A DNA stretch of 64,000 nt, from positions 2,453,501 through 2,517,500 of the forward strand of contig QUOL01000004.1 of NCBI GenBank assembly GCA_009761415.1, read 5' to 3'. The notes beneath the pieces are model-generated. The model searched no databases. It saw only the letters and a list, made by a program, of their open reading frames with translations, and was not told where the DNA came from. The DNA is from Sarcomyxa edulis. Taxonomy: Eukaryota; Basidiomycota; Agaricomycetes; Agaricales; Mycenaceae. The translations under genes were made by a program, and so were the position numbers. This document shows positions 20,877-32,959 of this stretch, one piece after another; position 1 is the stretch's first letter; every line of letters begins with the position of its first letter.

Positions 20877-22107
20877 CCTTATATAGATGCGGCCCGGTCA
20901 TCCGGTGCCACCCATGAAATGTTGTCAATACCACCGAGCTCGAGAGTACTGAACATATACACATTTTGTTATATATATCCAACACCAGCTACTCACAATG
21001 TTCAGCCATCTGTATATACTCCACCCCAACCTGCGTCCTTCAATATTTCTGGCCTCGTTTGTCTTCTCGGATACTGTACTGACATGTTTCACAAGTCCAC
21101 TCGTTGACAACGTATTCGAGATGAACATAAATATCCAGGTGGTACTGAAGGCACAGATAGTCAGAGCATATCTCCTGAGAAGCAAAGGGGAACACACCTA
21201 TTGTGTTTTGCATCCGCGCACACCTACGGTAGAACGCTCATTGGGAGAGACAACATGATTGCCACACGAGCATTCGGATATACTTCCTGTGTCTCGAGTG
21301 CGACGATTACGGCCAGATAGAGTCTTCAGAGCATCCACTGTGAAATGGTTAGGGTGCACGCGTCACGGCGAGGGGCAATGGCTCGGCCAATTGTTCATTC
21401 GAGAGCTCGGGTGAGACTTGGAGGAGTCTGGAAGTGATTGAATCATCGGTGATGTCTCGACATTTGATCGAAATACTCACCGGGTCTGAAATTTCGCCTT
21501 CTCCAACGATGCCAGCATTGGCAGGGTTCAGACTGAGGTCCACACCGGTATCCGAGTCTGAGTCTCTATCGATCACATTGAGTCTATGTTTCTAGTGGAT
21601 TGCCATTCAATCGCCATTGCTTATTAGAGCTGATTGAGAGCTTGGTGATGTCATGCACTAGTAGTTCAGGCTCAGCATCAAGCCCAAGTCAAGACTGCAA
21701 CTTACCAGAGTTTTTTTCCACCCGAATCGCTCACCGTTGAATCTGAGTCAGAATCACTGGTGTGGTGCTCGCCGAATGCAGTTTTGATGGCATGTTCGGA
21801 CTCGGATGAATTATCATTCACGTCTTCGTCATGTGTTGCTCTGTCCAAGCCTTCCAAATTAGTGATAGCAAGACTGTACAGTGCACTGTAGATGAGAGAC
21901 GAGTGTCGAGTTTACTGTAACGTCAATCGCGTGACTGCCAGCTTGGGTAACTCAACTCGGCAGTCTCGGCTCCACCACAAAAAAAGACCTGGATAATTCA
22001 AGTGTATATGGCAAGTCTATGGACCCGTCTTGGACTCATTTTGACCTCAATATGCCTCAAATAGCCTGTGAATTACTACAAAAAAATTACCTTCCGAAAA
22101 AAATTTA
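20877..22107. other. Non-coding or decayed region
   Basis: No gene could be supported. A Ser/Asp-rich 75-codon frame on the minus strand (21349-21576) has no recognisable domain. The stretch lies between two related short repeats and may be mobile-element debris. Confidence 0.4.
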
Positions 22108-22190
22108 GCGGCCTGACGGCCGGACTAACTAACCCACGTGATATGGCATATTTTTTTTCTGGGACCCCCTTGATGGGAGCCTGCCAACCT
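22108..22190 (+). repeat. Repeat pair member (second)
   Basis: Contains the TTTAGCGGCC, GGACTAACTAAC, CACGTGATAT string shared with 20826-20876. A T-run, GGGACCCCCTTG and ATGGGAGCC follow, which match the reverse complement of 12887-12930. Confidence 0.5.
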
Positions 22191-22364
22191 GCACAGCTCG
22201 GGAATTGCCGTGACTGTCGTATCTGTGATTCGTCTGGATCAAGTTCGAGAAAGCACAGAAATCTACCGCGATCACACGAGATTCGAGAGAGGAGGATTAA
22301 TTCTAGGTACTAAGTAATCTATGTCTAAGAGCACACGATCTCGACCAATCTTGGTCCAATGACT

Positions 22365-24577
22365 TCAAAGAGCCGCATAAGCATCCTGAATCTGCGATAA
22401 TTGATAACCTACCAGTGTCAAGTGAGTAGACTCCACAATAATAATTGAACATGAGCCATCAGTATTTCACTCACGCATTAGAGGACAACTAGCCAAAAAT
22501 AGGGACATAGCCGTCAAACCGCGCTCGAAAGCCGAGACCAGATTCCGCTCTCCATCCAGAGGTACGTCTTGAGCCCAAGCTGGTCGCAGAGACCTTAGAA
22601 GAGATATCTCATCTATGAACACCTGAGTTGCCGATACCCATATCGTCTGCGAGGAAACAAGGAAGGCCATTTTATGTGAGATTTATCCATATGAAGGGAG
22701 AGAGAGGGTGACTTACACCCATGATCGGATTCAAATGCGCGAAATCACGAAGCGTGATGGCAGCGATGATTCCTACGATGGTTTGTGCCGCCGAAACTCG
22801 TTTCTGCCTAGAGGTCGGGTTGGACTGTGAAAAGATGGCGTGGAGCTCAATCATGGCGGCGTTGGTGATGCTATGGGCAACGAGGAGCGTGCGGGCCATG
22901 CTTGGCGTCGCGTGTGCGAGTTGGTTTGGAGGGAGCAGAGTGTTCTTGAATGTGTCGAGGACAGCATTCAGAGATACGAAGGATGCGTTGAAGGCGCTAG
23001 ATTCTTGCTGCGACATATCTGACCATGAAGTTCGTAAGTAAAAAGACACAATCAAATTCGAGGAGACTCACTGATTTTCCATCCCCTCGAGAGGTCGTAA
23101 ACACGTTGCCATATGATGGAAGCTTTGGCGTGCATGGCCATGGTAGACATCCTCGCATCTGCATTGTCAGGAGTATTGCTCAAGAATCTCTCAATAGTGT
23201 AACTATTGCGAAAGTCCGGAGGCAAACGACCCTGGCAATGAAGGTGAGACCGATTGAAACGACAGCTGATAGACCACGTACCTGTGCATAATCTCGAACC
23301 TCCAGAGGCCACGGAGTATCGATTTGCGCACCAGGTACATCGGTCGGATAAGCAACATTAGGTGGCGCACCCAACGCTACGGCCCAAGACTGGTCTAGAA
23401 TGAACACAGCCCAACACGCTCTGATTCTCTCTCCTTCTTCGACGCTATCCTGTGGAGGGCTCAATGCTGACCTCACGGAAGTGGCTGGACGATCAGTGCG
23501 GATTTTGTTGAGCGCACCACTGACGCTTATGGAAATGGCAGCGCTGACGTGGTATTTACCTTCCAAGAATCGTCCGCAAGAAAAGAAATAATGAGCGAGG
23601 AGGACTTCAGATTGAAGGGCGTGCATAATCTTGTGCGGGTGGCTGCTGTTTGAGAGAGCGGTGGCCGTTTCGTGTAAGGCTCGTGAGAGGAGTATCTGCT
23701 CGTGAGATTGAGAAGAATTGAGACCAGAGAGACGTGTTCCGATGAGGTATACAACAATGAGGAGAGCCACGTCTGGACGAGAAGGGTGGCTTATGGGAGC
23801 ATTACGGAGAGCTGCGATCCGAAAACGAGACGGATCGAGGAAGAAACCAAACTCGGAGGAATAGACTAGGAAGGTGTCCACTCTATTTTGACCGTGTCAG
23901 ATAAAGTCATAGGATTTTTAGAACGCGTACTTACAAGTTCTGCGCGTAGTTCGAAGGAGGTTCTCCGGATGTCCACCACGAGCTCTGCGACGGAGAGTTT
24001 GAAAGACTGTCATTGAGCCCATGACCCTTAGAGACTTAGTTGTATAAGATTCGTCAGTCAACAAAGAGACCTGGAGAAAGGATTCGAGCTGACGAAACGT
24101 GCACATACCTCGACGGTGGTGAGAAGTTGCACTAGCTTGTGAATTAGACTCAGTATACGGGTCATGCAGCTGAATCGAAGACACAGGCTGATCTGGATGC
24201 TCCAATTCGTAGATACGCGCCTCGACGCGGGAAATATCCTCTTCGAGGACCTGGATCCTGGAACGTCCTTGCCCGGACATGTATTCACAGTCTTCGGGTC
24301 TGTTAGCAGCAAAGCATTTCCCGCAAGTGGGACGAACACCGTCGCACCTCTTGCAAAAATGAAAGAGACAGTGAGCAAAAGCAACAGAGAAGACTCAGAC
24401 ATAGCAATTGGCCGACTTACCATCTTTCGACGCCTGAAAACATCATAATTCAATGTGCGTGTCAGATATTGAACATGAGGAATTCATTTCTGTTCATGCT
24501 CACCTGCAATTTGTACAAGCGCGTCCTCGTCGAAGGTTTGTCGGCGGCGCGCTAGAAGATGGGCTCTCGGAGGACAT
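22365..24577 (-). CDS. Zn2Cys6 fungal transcription factor
   Basis: The start MSSESPSSSAPP at 24577 leads into RRGRACTNCR. Short introns then join it to RRKM and RCDGVRPTCGKCFAANRP, giving the six cysteines of the GAL4-type binuclear zinc cluster in the first 55 residues. A coiled coil-like segment (IQVLEEDISRVEARIYELE) follows. The middle region encodes FLVYSSEFGFFLDPSRFR, LIVVYLIGTRLSG and IRACWAVFILDQSWAVALG with NVAYPTDVPG, the usual fungal-specific regulatory homology region. Further exons read ASIIWQRVYDLSRGW and LLVAHSITNAAMIELH, and the gene ends near YQLSQIQDAYAAL. At least seven exons are needed. It probably acts in the nucleus as a dimer; target genes are unknown. The choice of last exon (stop 22365) is the least certain part. 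Confidence 0.82.
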
Positions 24578-26314
24578 GAGTATGCACAGTTCTCTTCTGA
24601 ATGAGCTGAGTTATTCTGTAATGTGTTATGGCCATTCTCAGACGACGGAACTATCTTATATACTCATTTTCTGCGAGTCACATTTCTTGTTGGAATAAAA
24701 GCCATTAATCCTTCAAGCCTCGGTTTCGGTCTACAGCGGGGATCCAGAGGGCTGAGACGGACTTGTTTGCGGTGCGATTCCGATGTCGATGAATGCAATG
24801 ATAGCTTTCGAACTCTTTGAATGTCGTGACATGGTGGTCAGCAAGCAAGAGCACTTTCGGTCTTGAGCTTGTCGCCGAAGTCGATTGTTTCCCACGATCT
24901 GGGCTGAATTATTTTTTGATTTTCCGACTCTTGCTCCCAACGTGCTCCTTCGAATTGACGTTCGGCGCTCACTGGTCTCAATTGTTCTGATATGATTAGG
25001 CAGTGCGTATTTATGTATCAAATTTCCAGTCCTGCTTAGAACGATACAACGTGCCAACTTCTCAAAAGACATTTTCAGGACTCTTTCGGCTTATCGTCCA
25101 TCGTTGATGCGCGGTGCTATCCATAGACCGACCATTATGCGACGCGTCACGTCCAAAATCGCGTTGACTTTTGCGCTCTCTTCGCAGCCATAACGCTACC
25201 TTACTGTGATTTGTGCCCAAATCATCCGTTCGTCGGACTCCCCAGGAGTTGCCGTTGTCCTCGCGGCGCGCAGCCCGAACTACCTCACCCTCCGGCATCA
25301 CTTTTTGATGCACTGGCAGTGCAACATCCTGACCGGGTACGATTTTGAGTATATACTTCGTTCCCTGGTTGACTCATAACCGAAAACAAGGCCTGTGAGT
25401 CCTCGTGTGTCGGAGACAGACCATTCGTTCGTTCTCTGGAGATCAATTCGTGTGGGTCTTCTCAACAGAAAGACTCAGACTACATCACGAGAAGTTCTCC
25501 TCCACTATTTGCTTTGGCTTCTTACAACTCACGTATCGCCCATCGTATCTGGATTGGGATGACAAGAATCTCGCTGAGTACCCACGCTGAAACCTACGAG
25601 TCATGCCTCTGAACTGGTGTATGTTCCCCGATTGCTCAGTCCGGATCCCCGTTCAAACGTTGTACTGTTGACTCTGTGCGCCTGCATTGGCACATACTAT
25701 ATTCGGCACCCCGGGTCTCAACAACCTTGCACAAGTTGCCGCAACCCGTCGGGCGTTTTGATCAATTATTTGGTTCGGGCGCTCCTGCCAAACTCCCCCG
25801 CCTGGCCTTGATAATTCCGGCATCAAGAATGAGCAAGGTGTAATACATAGGCTTATTGCTGTTCAAGGCCCCATCAGTGTCTATATACATTCTATCCCCC
25901 TGAAATTCCTTTGCAGTTTGTATGCACTCAGTACTAGTGCCATCATGACCATATCAGACCGACGCAACAAGCAGTCCTGTGTGCTTGATGCGTACTGATA
26001 CTCAAGGAAGGCAGCGGCCCAAAGGCGTAAGAGGAGTTAAGAAGACATATGCCTTTCGAGAGCAGTGTCTCATCAGTCTACATCGCCGACAAAGAACAGA
26101 TCCTTGAAAAGGGCATATGTATATGAATCTGGACATTGATGAACGAGAGTGTTTGAGGTACTTGGTACTAGGATCTTGTGATGGTACAATCTACAATGTG
26201 AGTCAGGCAAGTAAAGGGGGAAAACAAATTTTGTGCTGAGTTCAACGGCAAGGAAAAGGTGTGTATAGTAGCCTTCGACGTGTCCGTATTGAGGCCACTG
26301 CATTTTTTACGGAC
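24578..26314. other. Gene-poor region
   Basis: About 1.7 kb without a supported gene on either strand. Several short frames occur, but none shows a recognisable domain or a consistent splice pattern. It contains the divergent or shared flanks of the transcription factor and the 3' flank of the MYND gene. Confidence 0.45.
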
Positions 26315-28194
26315 TCATGCACGCTCGCACTCGATCTTATGACCTGCTTTCCAGTCTCTGCGCGAAAGTCAGCAAAGTATCGACACACAATATAGCCTTC
26401 GAAGCACTCACTCGCGTTGGCATTCCTTTCCGCAATACCAAACCGAGGAACACCGCCTACACACATGCCTGAGTTTCTTCTCAACATCTTCCCCTCCTAT
26501 CTTCCCTCGCTTCAAACACCGTGCATTGCCACACTGCTTCTCCTGTCTCCACTTGACTCGTAACCCCTGCTCGGTGATATTTAAAGCGTGCGCTAAGGCA
26601 TCCCATATCTTCAAGGCTTCCGAAGTAGGTTCCGGATCGGTTGTTGGATTATACGTCGGGAATTCTGACTTGATATGGTCCAAAAGGACTCCACGAGCAA
26701 AACAATATAGCCTTTCGACGCCTGCTCGAGTGAGCCGGATCAAAGTCGGTATGAATCGTTTATAGCAAGTGCAGGTCCCTGGACATGCAGAGACTTGTAT
26801 TTGCGTCGTGAGGTGTGTAAAGAAAATATGCCAATGCCCTAGACACATGTGCAAGATAATTGAGTGAGACGGATATCTTAGTGAGAGAGTAGAGTCGCAC
26901 TAGTTTTTAACTTCTCATCGAAGATGAGGCCCCTCACAGCGATATCGAGCATAGAAGAATGTTCGAGCATATATATCATACCCTCCACATGCTGCGGAGC
27001 TAATATTGGCCTAAACAGAAGAGACATCAGACGTCGAAGATCAAACAAAACTTTGAGTGCTCATACCAGATGGTGAGCAAGGTAGCTCTTATAACATGTA
27101 TCGTTCTAACGGTCGTTCCTTCTTTCAACTGACGGACTACCGCCGTCGAGAGCTCAACGCAGATATTCGAAGAGACCAGAACCTTGGAAAACGGTGTTAC
27201 ATCGGTAGGAAGGGACGTCAAATATCCATCAGGTACGCCGGAAAAATGATGCAGAGCGAATAATTCACTGTAGAGATTGTCATCAATCAAGGTAGGCGAT
27301 GAGAGAAGCCGCTGGGATTGGCGAACTATGACGTCGAGAGAGACTGCCTTGATGGCTAGTTCGACGGTCGGTTCATGACCGGGGGCTGAAAAGAGAAGGT
27401 GCATTGTACGAAACGTATCTCCACGCAATACTGGGTCCGTAGACATGTTTGCCCAACAATGCGTGGCCAGCGCGACGATGGCCTTATTGCGCCGAAATCT
27501 ACTCGAAGTTCGAGATCAACTTCTTCGGGCAGATCGAGGTAGACACTTACTGAGGTCTGAGATCCAGTGCATAAGAACAGGATCGGATGAGTTGAGTGAC
27601 GAGAGAGCGCTTGAAATCAGCCCCTGGTGTGGCTGGCAAGAGGTCGTTGAGGTCGAACCAAATGATATCGAAAATTTCTCTCCAAGCGGCTCGAAGCTCT
27701 GTCAGACACGCAGGCGTTGGACACTCAGACTCTGGAGTTGGCTCCAATGTCTCTTTCTTGACAAGTATGGGTTCAAGATAATGAATGATACCCTGCACAG
27801 GAAGCTCCCAGTGGCAGGGTGGAACGAAGTATGGGTCGTCAGAAATTTCAAATAGAGGCATGTTGATGTTTCTCCCGTTGAGTATGTGTTGGATGTATAG
27901 CGTCAGAGATGTTACCGCAGGCCTAGTGCCAGGACTATCATGATGGATATCACAATGGCGCAGACGTGAATCGGCAGGGGTCGAGCACATAATAGCATGG
28001 AAAAGGGCAGCATGTTCGTTTGACAACGCACTAGTGTTTCCATCGGAGGATGTGGGACTCGAATATCGAGACGAAACGGCTGCAAAGACTTCCTCGGTAG
28101 CACCGAAAGGATCTTGCTTGACGCGTTCCAGGTAAGTAGTGGCCAAAGGGCTTTGACACGCGGGGCACGAGGGGCGTTCGCAAGGAGGATACAT
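26315..28194 (-). CDS. MYND zinc-finger protein
   Basis: Several exons read from MYPPCERPSCPACQ (start 28194), with a CxxC pair of its own. A middle region follows with SLVTQLIRSCSYALDLRP, MSTDPVLRGDTFRTMHLLFS, TPFSKVLVSSNICVELSTAVV and APQHVEGMIYMLEHSSMLDIA; the helical character resembles other fungal MYND proteins. The C-terminus is the MYND finger: KQCGNARC, HVCRRCSSVWYCGKECQRE, then after a last intron DWKAGHKIECERA. All eight Cys/His ligands are present. MYND fingers bind proline-rich peptides, so a protein-interaction role is likely; the specific function is unknown. Divergently arranged with the permease gene, about 800 bp away. Confidence 0.82.
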
Positions 28195-28989
28195 GGCAAG
28201 AGGTCCTTTATCGTCGACAGGCGAAGAATAGAGAAGTAGTAATCAAGTACAAGCGGTGGTCGACTCGTAATATATGCAGTCTGCGAGAGCGTTGAGAAGT
28301 GGGAAGTTTGAACGAGAGAAATAAGTAATTAGAGCGTACTTATAGATCCAGGCTACTTTGCTTGAACAAGAAAGCGTCCGAAGGCTTGAACAACGACGAA
28401 CTTGTGCAATTGTACGGCGCAATCATGGCGGTGGCATGCCAGTGAGCGTCGAAGAAGCTGTAAAACTTTTTAGCGCCACCTTGATAATTTGCTACAAATC
28501 GTCAGAATAGGGCAAGTCTTTGTAGTAAATTGAGACTTTAGATGTAGATTCGGGCAAATTAGTTCGGCGCTACGGACGTACGGCCGGTAACCCCGTGGCG
28601 ATCACAACATTTCTTTGTTCAACCTGATTTCAGTCTTTGTCTCTCGAAATAGCGGTGGTATGTCTCAAATTCACGGTAAACCTGTTTAGCATCAAACAGC
28701 GCCTACCGACCGCTCACAAGCTCTTGACGCGTGTTGGATATCGTGCGAGAAGTTGCCTGGAAATATAACGCCTTGTTTCTTCGTTTATCATGCGTACAGA
28801 TGCGTACGTATGCTTGGGTCCTGTCATTGTATTTCTGTGGCGCTAGACGCCAACGACCCCATGATATGTCCCTGGTATTTATGTTCGAGCTCTTCTTTGA
28901 GGCCTGCTTCTTTCCCAGGTACTATCTTCCTGTCCACTATCGTTTCATTCTACCAAGTTCGGCTATCGTTCCACTACTCGAGCGGAATC
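28195..28989. other. Divergent intergenic region
   Basis: About 800 bases between the starts of the MYND gene (minus) and the permease gene (plus), presumably holding both promoters. No gene or clear motif was recognised. Confidence 0.45.
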
Positions 28990-31037
28990 ATGGACGACAA
29001 GGACCGCTTGGCGAGATTAGGCTACAAATAAGAGTTCAAACGCGAATTCACAGCTATCAAGCTATTCGGCTTTGGATTTTCTATAATCGCAGTTGTTCCA
29101 GGCGTAGCGTGAGTAATCTAAATCTTCATTCCTGTCTTGTCATTTGGGGTGTAAGTCTTTTTAGAGCCTATCATGTTTCCCTTCGTGATCGAAACTGATG
29201 CGTGTTCCAGTGGGCGACTTCGTCACTCTTCCTGTTGTTCATTGCAATGACCATGGCAGAGCTTGCATCATCTGCGCCCACGTCTGGTATGAATATGATT
29301 CTCTCCATGCCGATTGTTTCACCCTCATCCTAGCCTGCGCAGGCGGTCTCTATTATTGGACCTACAAATATTCTTCTCCTCGATTCCGCTACCTACTTTC
29401 GTGGCTCGTAGGATATCTGAACACGATCTCCTATATCACAGGTGTCGCAGGTGTTGAATATGCTTGTGCAGTCCAGATCATGGCTGCGGTGAGTATCGCA
29501 ACCGACCTGAGATTTATTCCTACAGTCTACGAAACTTTATGGGCACGGCCATATCCTTCTGCAGGATCTTTACCTGACATTGAACTTGGTGTCCCAGTGG
29601 CGTCTATTGCGCAATTTTGGTATCTCATACTTTGATTGCAAGTTTGGGTACCAAAGTCGTGGCAAGACTGCAGCATGTTTTCATATTCATCAATGTGGCG
29701 TGCGTCCATCGTCCTTACAAAGTCTCACTGATGCCAATACTCTGCACAGCCTTATTTTGGTGATGCTGATTGGTTTGCCAGCATCTACTCCCACGGATTT
29801 CAAGAACTCTGCGAAATTCGCGTTCGGAAATTTCGATAATAGTGAGTCTCCTCCATATACGTTCATTTTTATGAATGAAACACTTAGTGACCTTGTGGCC
29901 TAACGGCTACGCATTCATTATAAGTTTCCTTGCACCGCTTGTGAGTGTGTGCTCTGTTAGTTAGCATGGAGAAAAGATTTTAATCATACGATATCAACTT
30001 AGGCGGATTTGACGCTGGTGTGCATATCAGCGAAGAAGCAAAAAACGCAAATGTTGCAGTTCCTTTAGCGATCATCTCAGCGACTGGCCTTGGCTGCATA
30101 TTGGGCTTTGCCATTCAAGTTTCCGTTGCATTCAGCATGGGAGAAGATATAGTTGGCATCCTCTCGAGTCCCGTTCAGCAACCTATGGCTACGGTGAGAA
30201 TGTCGATGGGTCTGTGTTCCAAGTTGCCGAAGTTCCTTTTTGTCACATCCTTCTGAATAGTTTCGGAATTCGGGGAATGCTAGCGGTATGGTCATTCATG
30301 ATCATCGCTCAGTGAGTGCTCGCGTCTCTGATTTACCATAGCTTTGATTCTGTAACTCATGCGTCGTTCTAGATTCATGGCAGGTGCTAGTATCGTGCGT
30401 TCACAAACTCCATAACTACTTTCTTGGTTCAGGATCGACCCTCCCTAGCTAATCTCTTCATCGAGGCAAACATTTGCGTGCGATTCCCTCTCGATGTATG
30501 GCGGCCACCGCTTTCTTACTTTTTGTCTGATCTCAGTTTCTCCCGCGATGGTGCACTCCCATTTTCTGGCATTCTCTACCGCATCAATCCGTATACCGGA
30601 ACACCTGTTCACTGCGTTTGTTTCTCGGCATCGATTGCTTGCGTCCTTGGGCTTCTCACATTTGCTGGTGCCGCAGCCACTGGCGCTATATTTTCTGTCA
30701 GCGTTGTAGGTCAATCTCGGAATCCTGGTACGTCTCCCCACACATTTTCTGTTGGAGACTCGAAACGAATATCCACTAGAGTCGACCCGTGGCTAGCGTT
30801 GCCGTCTTATGGATGTGGTTCATGATTATCGCGCTACTCTTTCCTACAGCACCTAGCCCAATATCATCCACGATGAATTACTCTGTTGTCGTTGTAGGTG
30901 GTGTCGTTTGCCTCTCACTGGCATACTACTACTTCCCGAAGTATGGCGGTATCCATTGGTTCAGCGGTCCTGTTACGAATATCGACATCGCGGACCAACA
31001 GATCGAGAGTGATGAAGTTAGAAAGTCTGAGTATTAG
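28990..31037 (+). pseudogene. Amino-acid permease (APC superfamily), probably inactive
   Basis: Resembles fungal GABA/choline-type amino-acid permeases. The start MDDKDRLARLGYK is followed at 29029-29031 by TAA where relatives have a Gln codon, and then by EFKREFTAIKLFGFGFSII. Later exons read SSLFLLFIAMTMAELASSAPTS, GGLYYWTYKYSSPRFRYLLS, SLGTKVVARLQHVF, PASTPTDFKNSAKFAFGN, TLWPNGYAFIISFLAPL, HISEEAKNANVAVPLAIIS and FGIRGMLAVWSFMIIAQ. They continue with RDGALPFSGILYRINPYTGT and finish with YYYFPKYGGIHWFSGPV and a stop at 31037. The segment that should hold the NGGP motif between the first two membrane helices is poorly conserved (SNLNLHSCLVIWG). Around 30380-30480 the frame needed for FMAGASI also breaks. 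Alternative splicing could hide the early stop, but decay seems more likely. Confidence 0.7.
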
Positions 31038-31391
31038 CACAGTCACTCGGAATTTTTTTTTTAGTAGTCGATACAAAGTTGATATTAAGCTCAAAATTCG
31101 ATCGAGAATGAATCAAATATCTCAGGATCGGGCATGCTTCGGTCGAGCACAACTTCTCTCACGGTGATGACCGACCCATGCCCGCTGGACTTGGACCATG
31201 TCTCAGCAAGAGGATGGTATGACCATGACAAAGACTCGAATTACCTTCCTGGTTTGCCTATTTGCTAGATAAATCTTGGGCTCCTCACCAGGATCGCCGC
31301 ACGCAGAAAAAATTTACAAGCACATCGTTCATCGGAACACGAAAGCTCAAGTTTTCCCTCAAACATAATCCCCAGTAGCAATCATCCTACC
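31038..31391. other. Intergenic region
   Basis: About 350 bases between the permease and the NmrA remnant. No gene was recognised. Confidence 0.4.
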
Positions 31392-32590
31392 ATGTCTTCA
31401 TACTTCAAGCTCATATTCATTATCGGAACTACTGGCGCTCAAGGTCTTGCTGTCGTCACACCGGTGACGATAGAACCCCTTCGCCGTACTCAGTACGCGC
31501 CCTGACGAGAAACCCTGTAGGAAAAAGTGCTCTAGTATTGATAGAGACGGGTGTTCAGTGTGTCCAAGGTACGTTTGCTTTGCAAGAATCACTGAGTTCT
31601 AGCAACTGACCAGGTTGTGGGTCATCATCCGACGATCTTCTGTCTGTTGCCTTGGCCTTTCAAGGTGTATATTGTGCATAGGTGAGCACTAATAGCTTCA
31701 TTGTTGGAGAGCAAAAGAGCAAAAGAGCAAAAGGGAATCTGGGCCGTAATGAAAATACTCGAGATGGACATCGTCAGTCAGACACTACGTCTGGAGTAGT
31801 TTGAACTATTCGACGAAGGTCAGCCCTATTCATCTGATCTGTCGCTATATTTCTTCCTAGAAAGGCAACTGGAACATCGATTCTTAGGTCGAGCACCTTG
31901 ACGCAACAGGGCGCGTTGCAGATTTCCTAAAAGCGCAACTTTGTGTCCTATCAGACAGCAATTCATCGTGGAGTGTGACGACTAGCGCTGCCTATACATA
32001 TATACTCAATACAGCAAGTCGTCATCCATTTGCTATCCATCTTATATCCTCGAAAGCTCATCTAAACTAGCCTATGTTCGGGCCTGTTCACCAACGCAAA
32101 GTAGGGACGTACGTTTTCGCCTCTCCCGTCGGAAACGGTCACGTCATCACGATTGTGCTTTCCAATCTAGGATTTCGGGCATGTTATACTTTCGATTATC
32201 GTGCAGACACGTCCGCCAAAGACCTCGAAATCGCAAGTGACATCGTTGGATGGGACGACCTTGTAGACACCTTGACGAACGAGGTGATCTGTAACTGACG
32301 CGAATCCTTCAAGTTGACGAATGACAAAACAATTTCGTCGGTGTCGATAAGCCTGTCGCGAACGAGCGGGAGTCGAAGATGATGGATCAGCCACGACGAG
32401 ATGAGACTTTCTGGTTTTTTGAGGCAGTGGCGCGACGATGTCATTACCCGTGATCTTGACTGGATCAGGAGCATAAATCCTCGAGGACACACGCTGGACA
32501 GTTGATCGAGAGAGACGGGTTATATCGGCACGGTTGGCTATTCAGTGCTGAAAAACAGAGGATGGTAAAGGGAAATTCAATACCAATTCA
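31392..32590 (+). pseudogene. Decayed NmrA-like gene
   Basis: A third NmrA copy. The start reads MSSYFKLIFIIGTTGAQGLAV, matching the Rossmann N-terminus of the intact pair, then loses frame around the region encoding YAVRALTR. A later piece (32074-32298) reads FGPVHQRKVGTYVFASPVGN and TSAKDLEIASDIVGWDDLVD, equivalent to the last exon of the intact genes. Frameshifts then return and the end, including any SKL signal, is lost. A three-fold AGCAAAAG repeat near 31711-31735 sits where the middle exon should be. It lies about 19-22 kb from the intact pair and in the opposite orientation. Confidence 0.82.
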
Positions 32591-32959
32591 GACCCCAGTT
32601 GTAAATGACGTAAGTCTGCGCTTGAGCGTTCCAGCGTCCACCCCTTCATGAATTACTTCTCACGCGCTTTGACCTCTCTTGCAACGTCCACACCTTTGTC
32701 TCAAGTCTGAGAACTTCATCGTCGCAACTTCCTCTGCTCTTTTGATATCGAGGTCTCAAACCTTCAAAGTAACCAGTCGTATAGGTAAGCCCTAGCGACT
32801 CGTCGTCAGTGGTGGCATTCTTCTCACTTTGAATATCGCCATTCAGCCACTCGACCACCATTTTTCGACGCTCAACAATAAGAATCACCGTCAGTCCTTT
32901 TGCTTCTGATATATCGAAGCACCAGCAGTCACACTGATACTATCGAGTAGTATCTGGAC
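32591..32959. other. Intergenic region
   Basis: About 370 bases upstream of the first F-box gene. No gene was recognised. Confidence 0.4.

Noticed and set aside
22721..23041. 106-codon plus-strand frame within the Zn2Cys6 gene
   Set aside because: It is antisense to an exon with good match to fungal transcription factors and has no features of its own.
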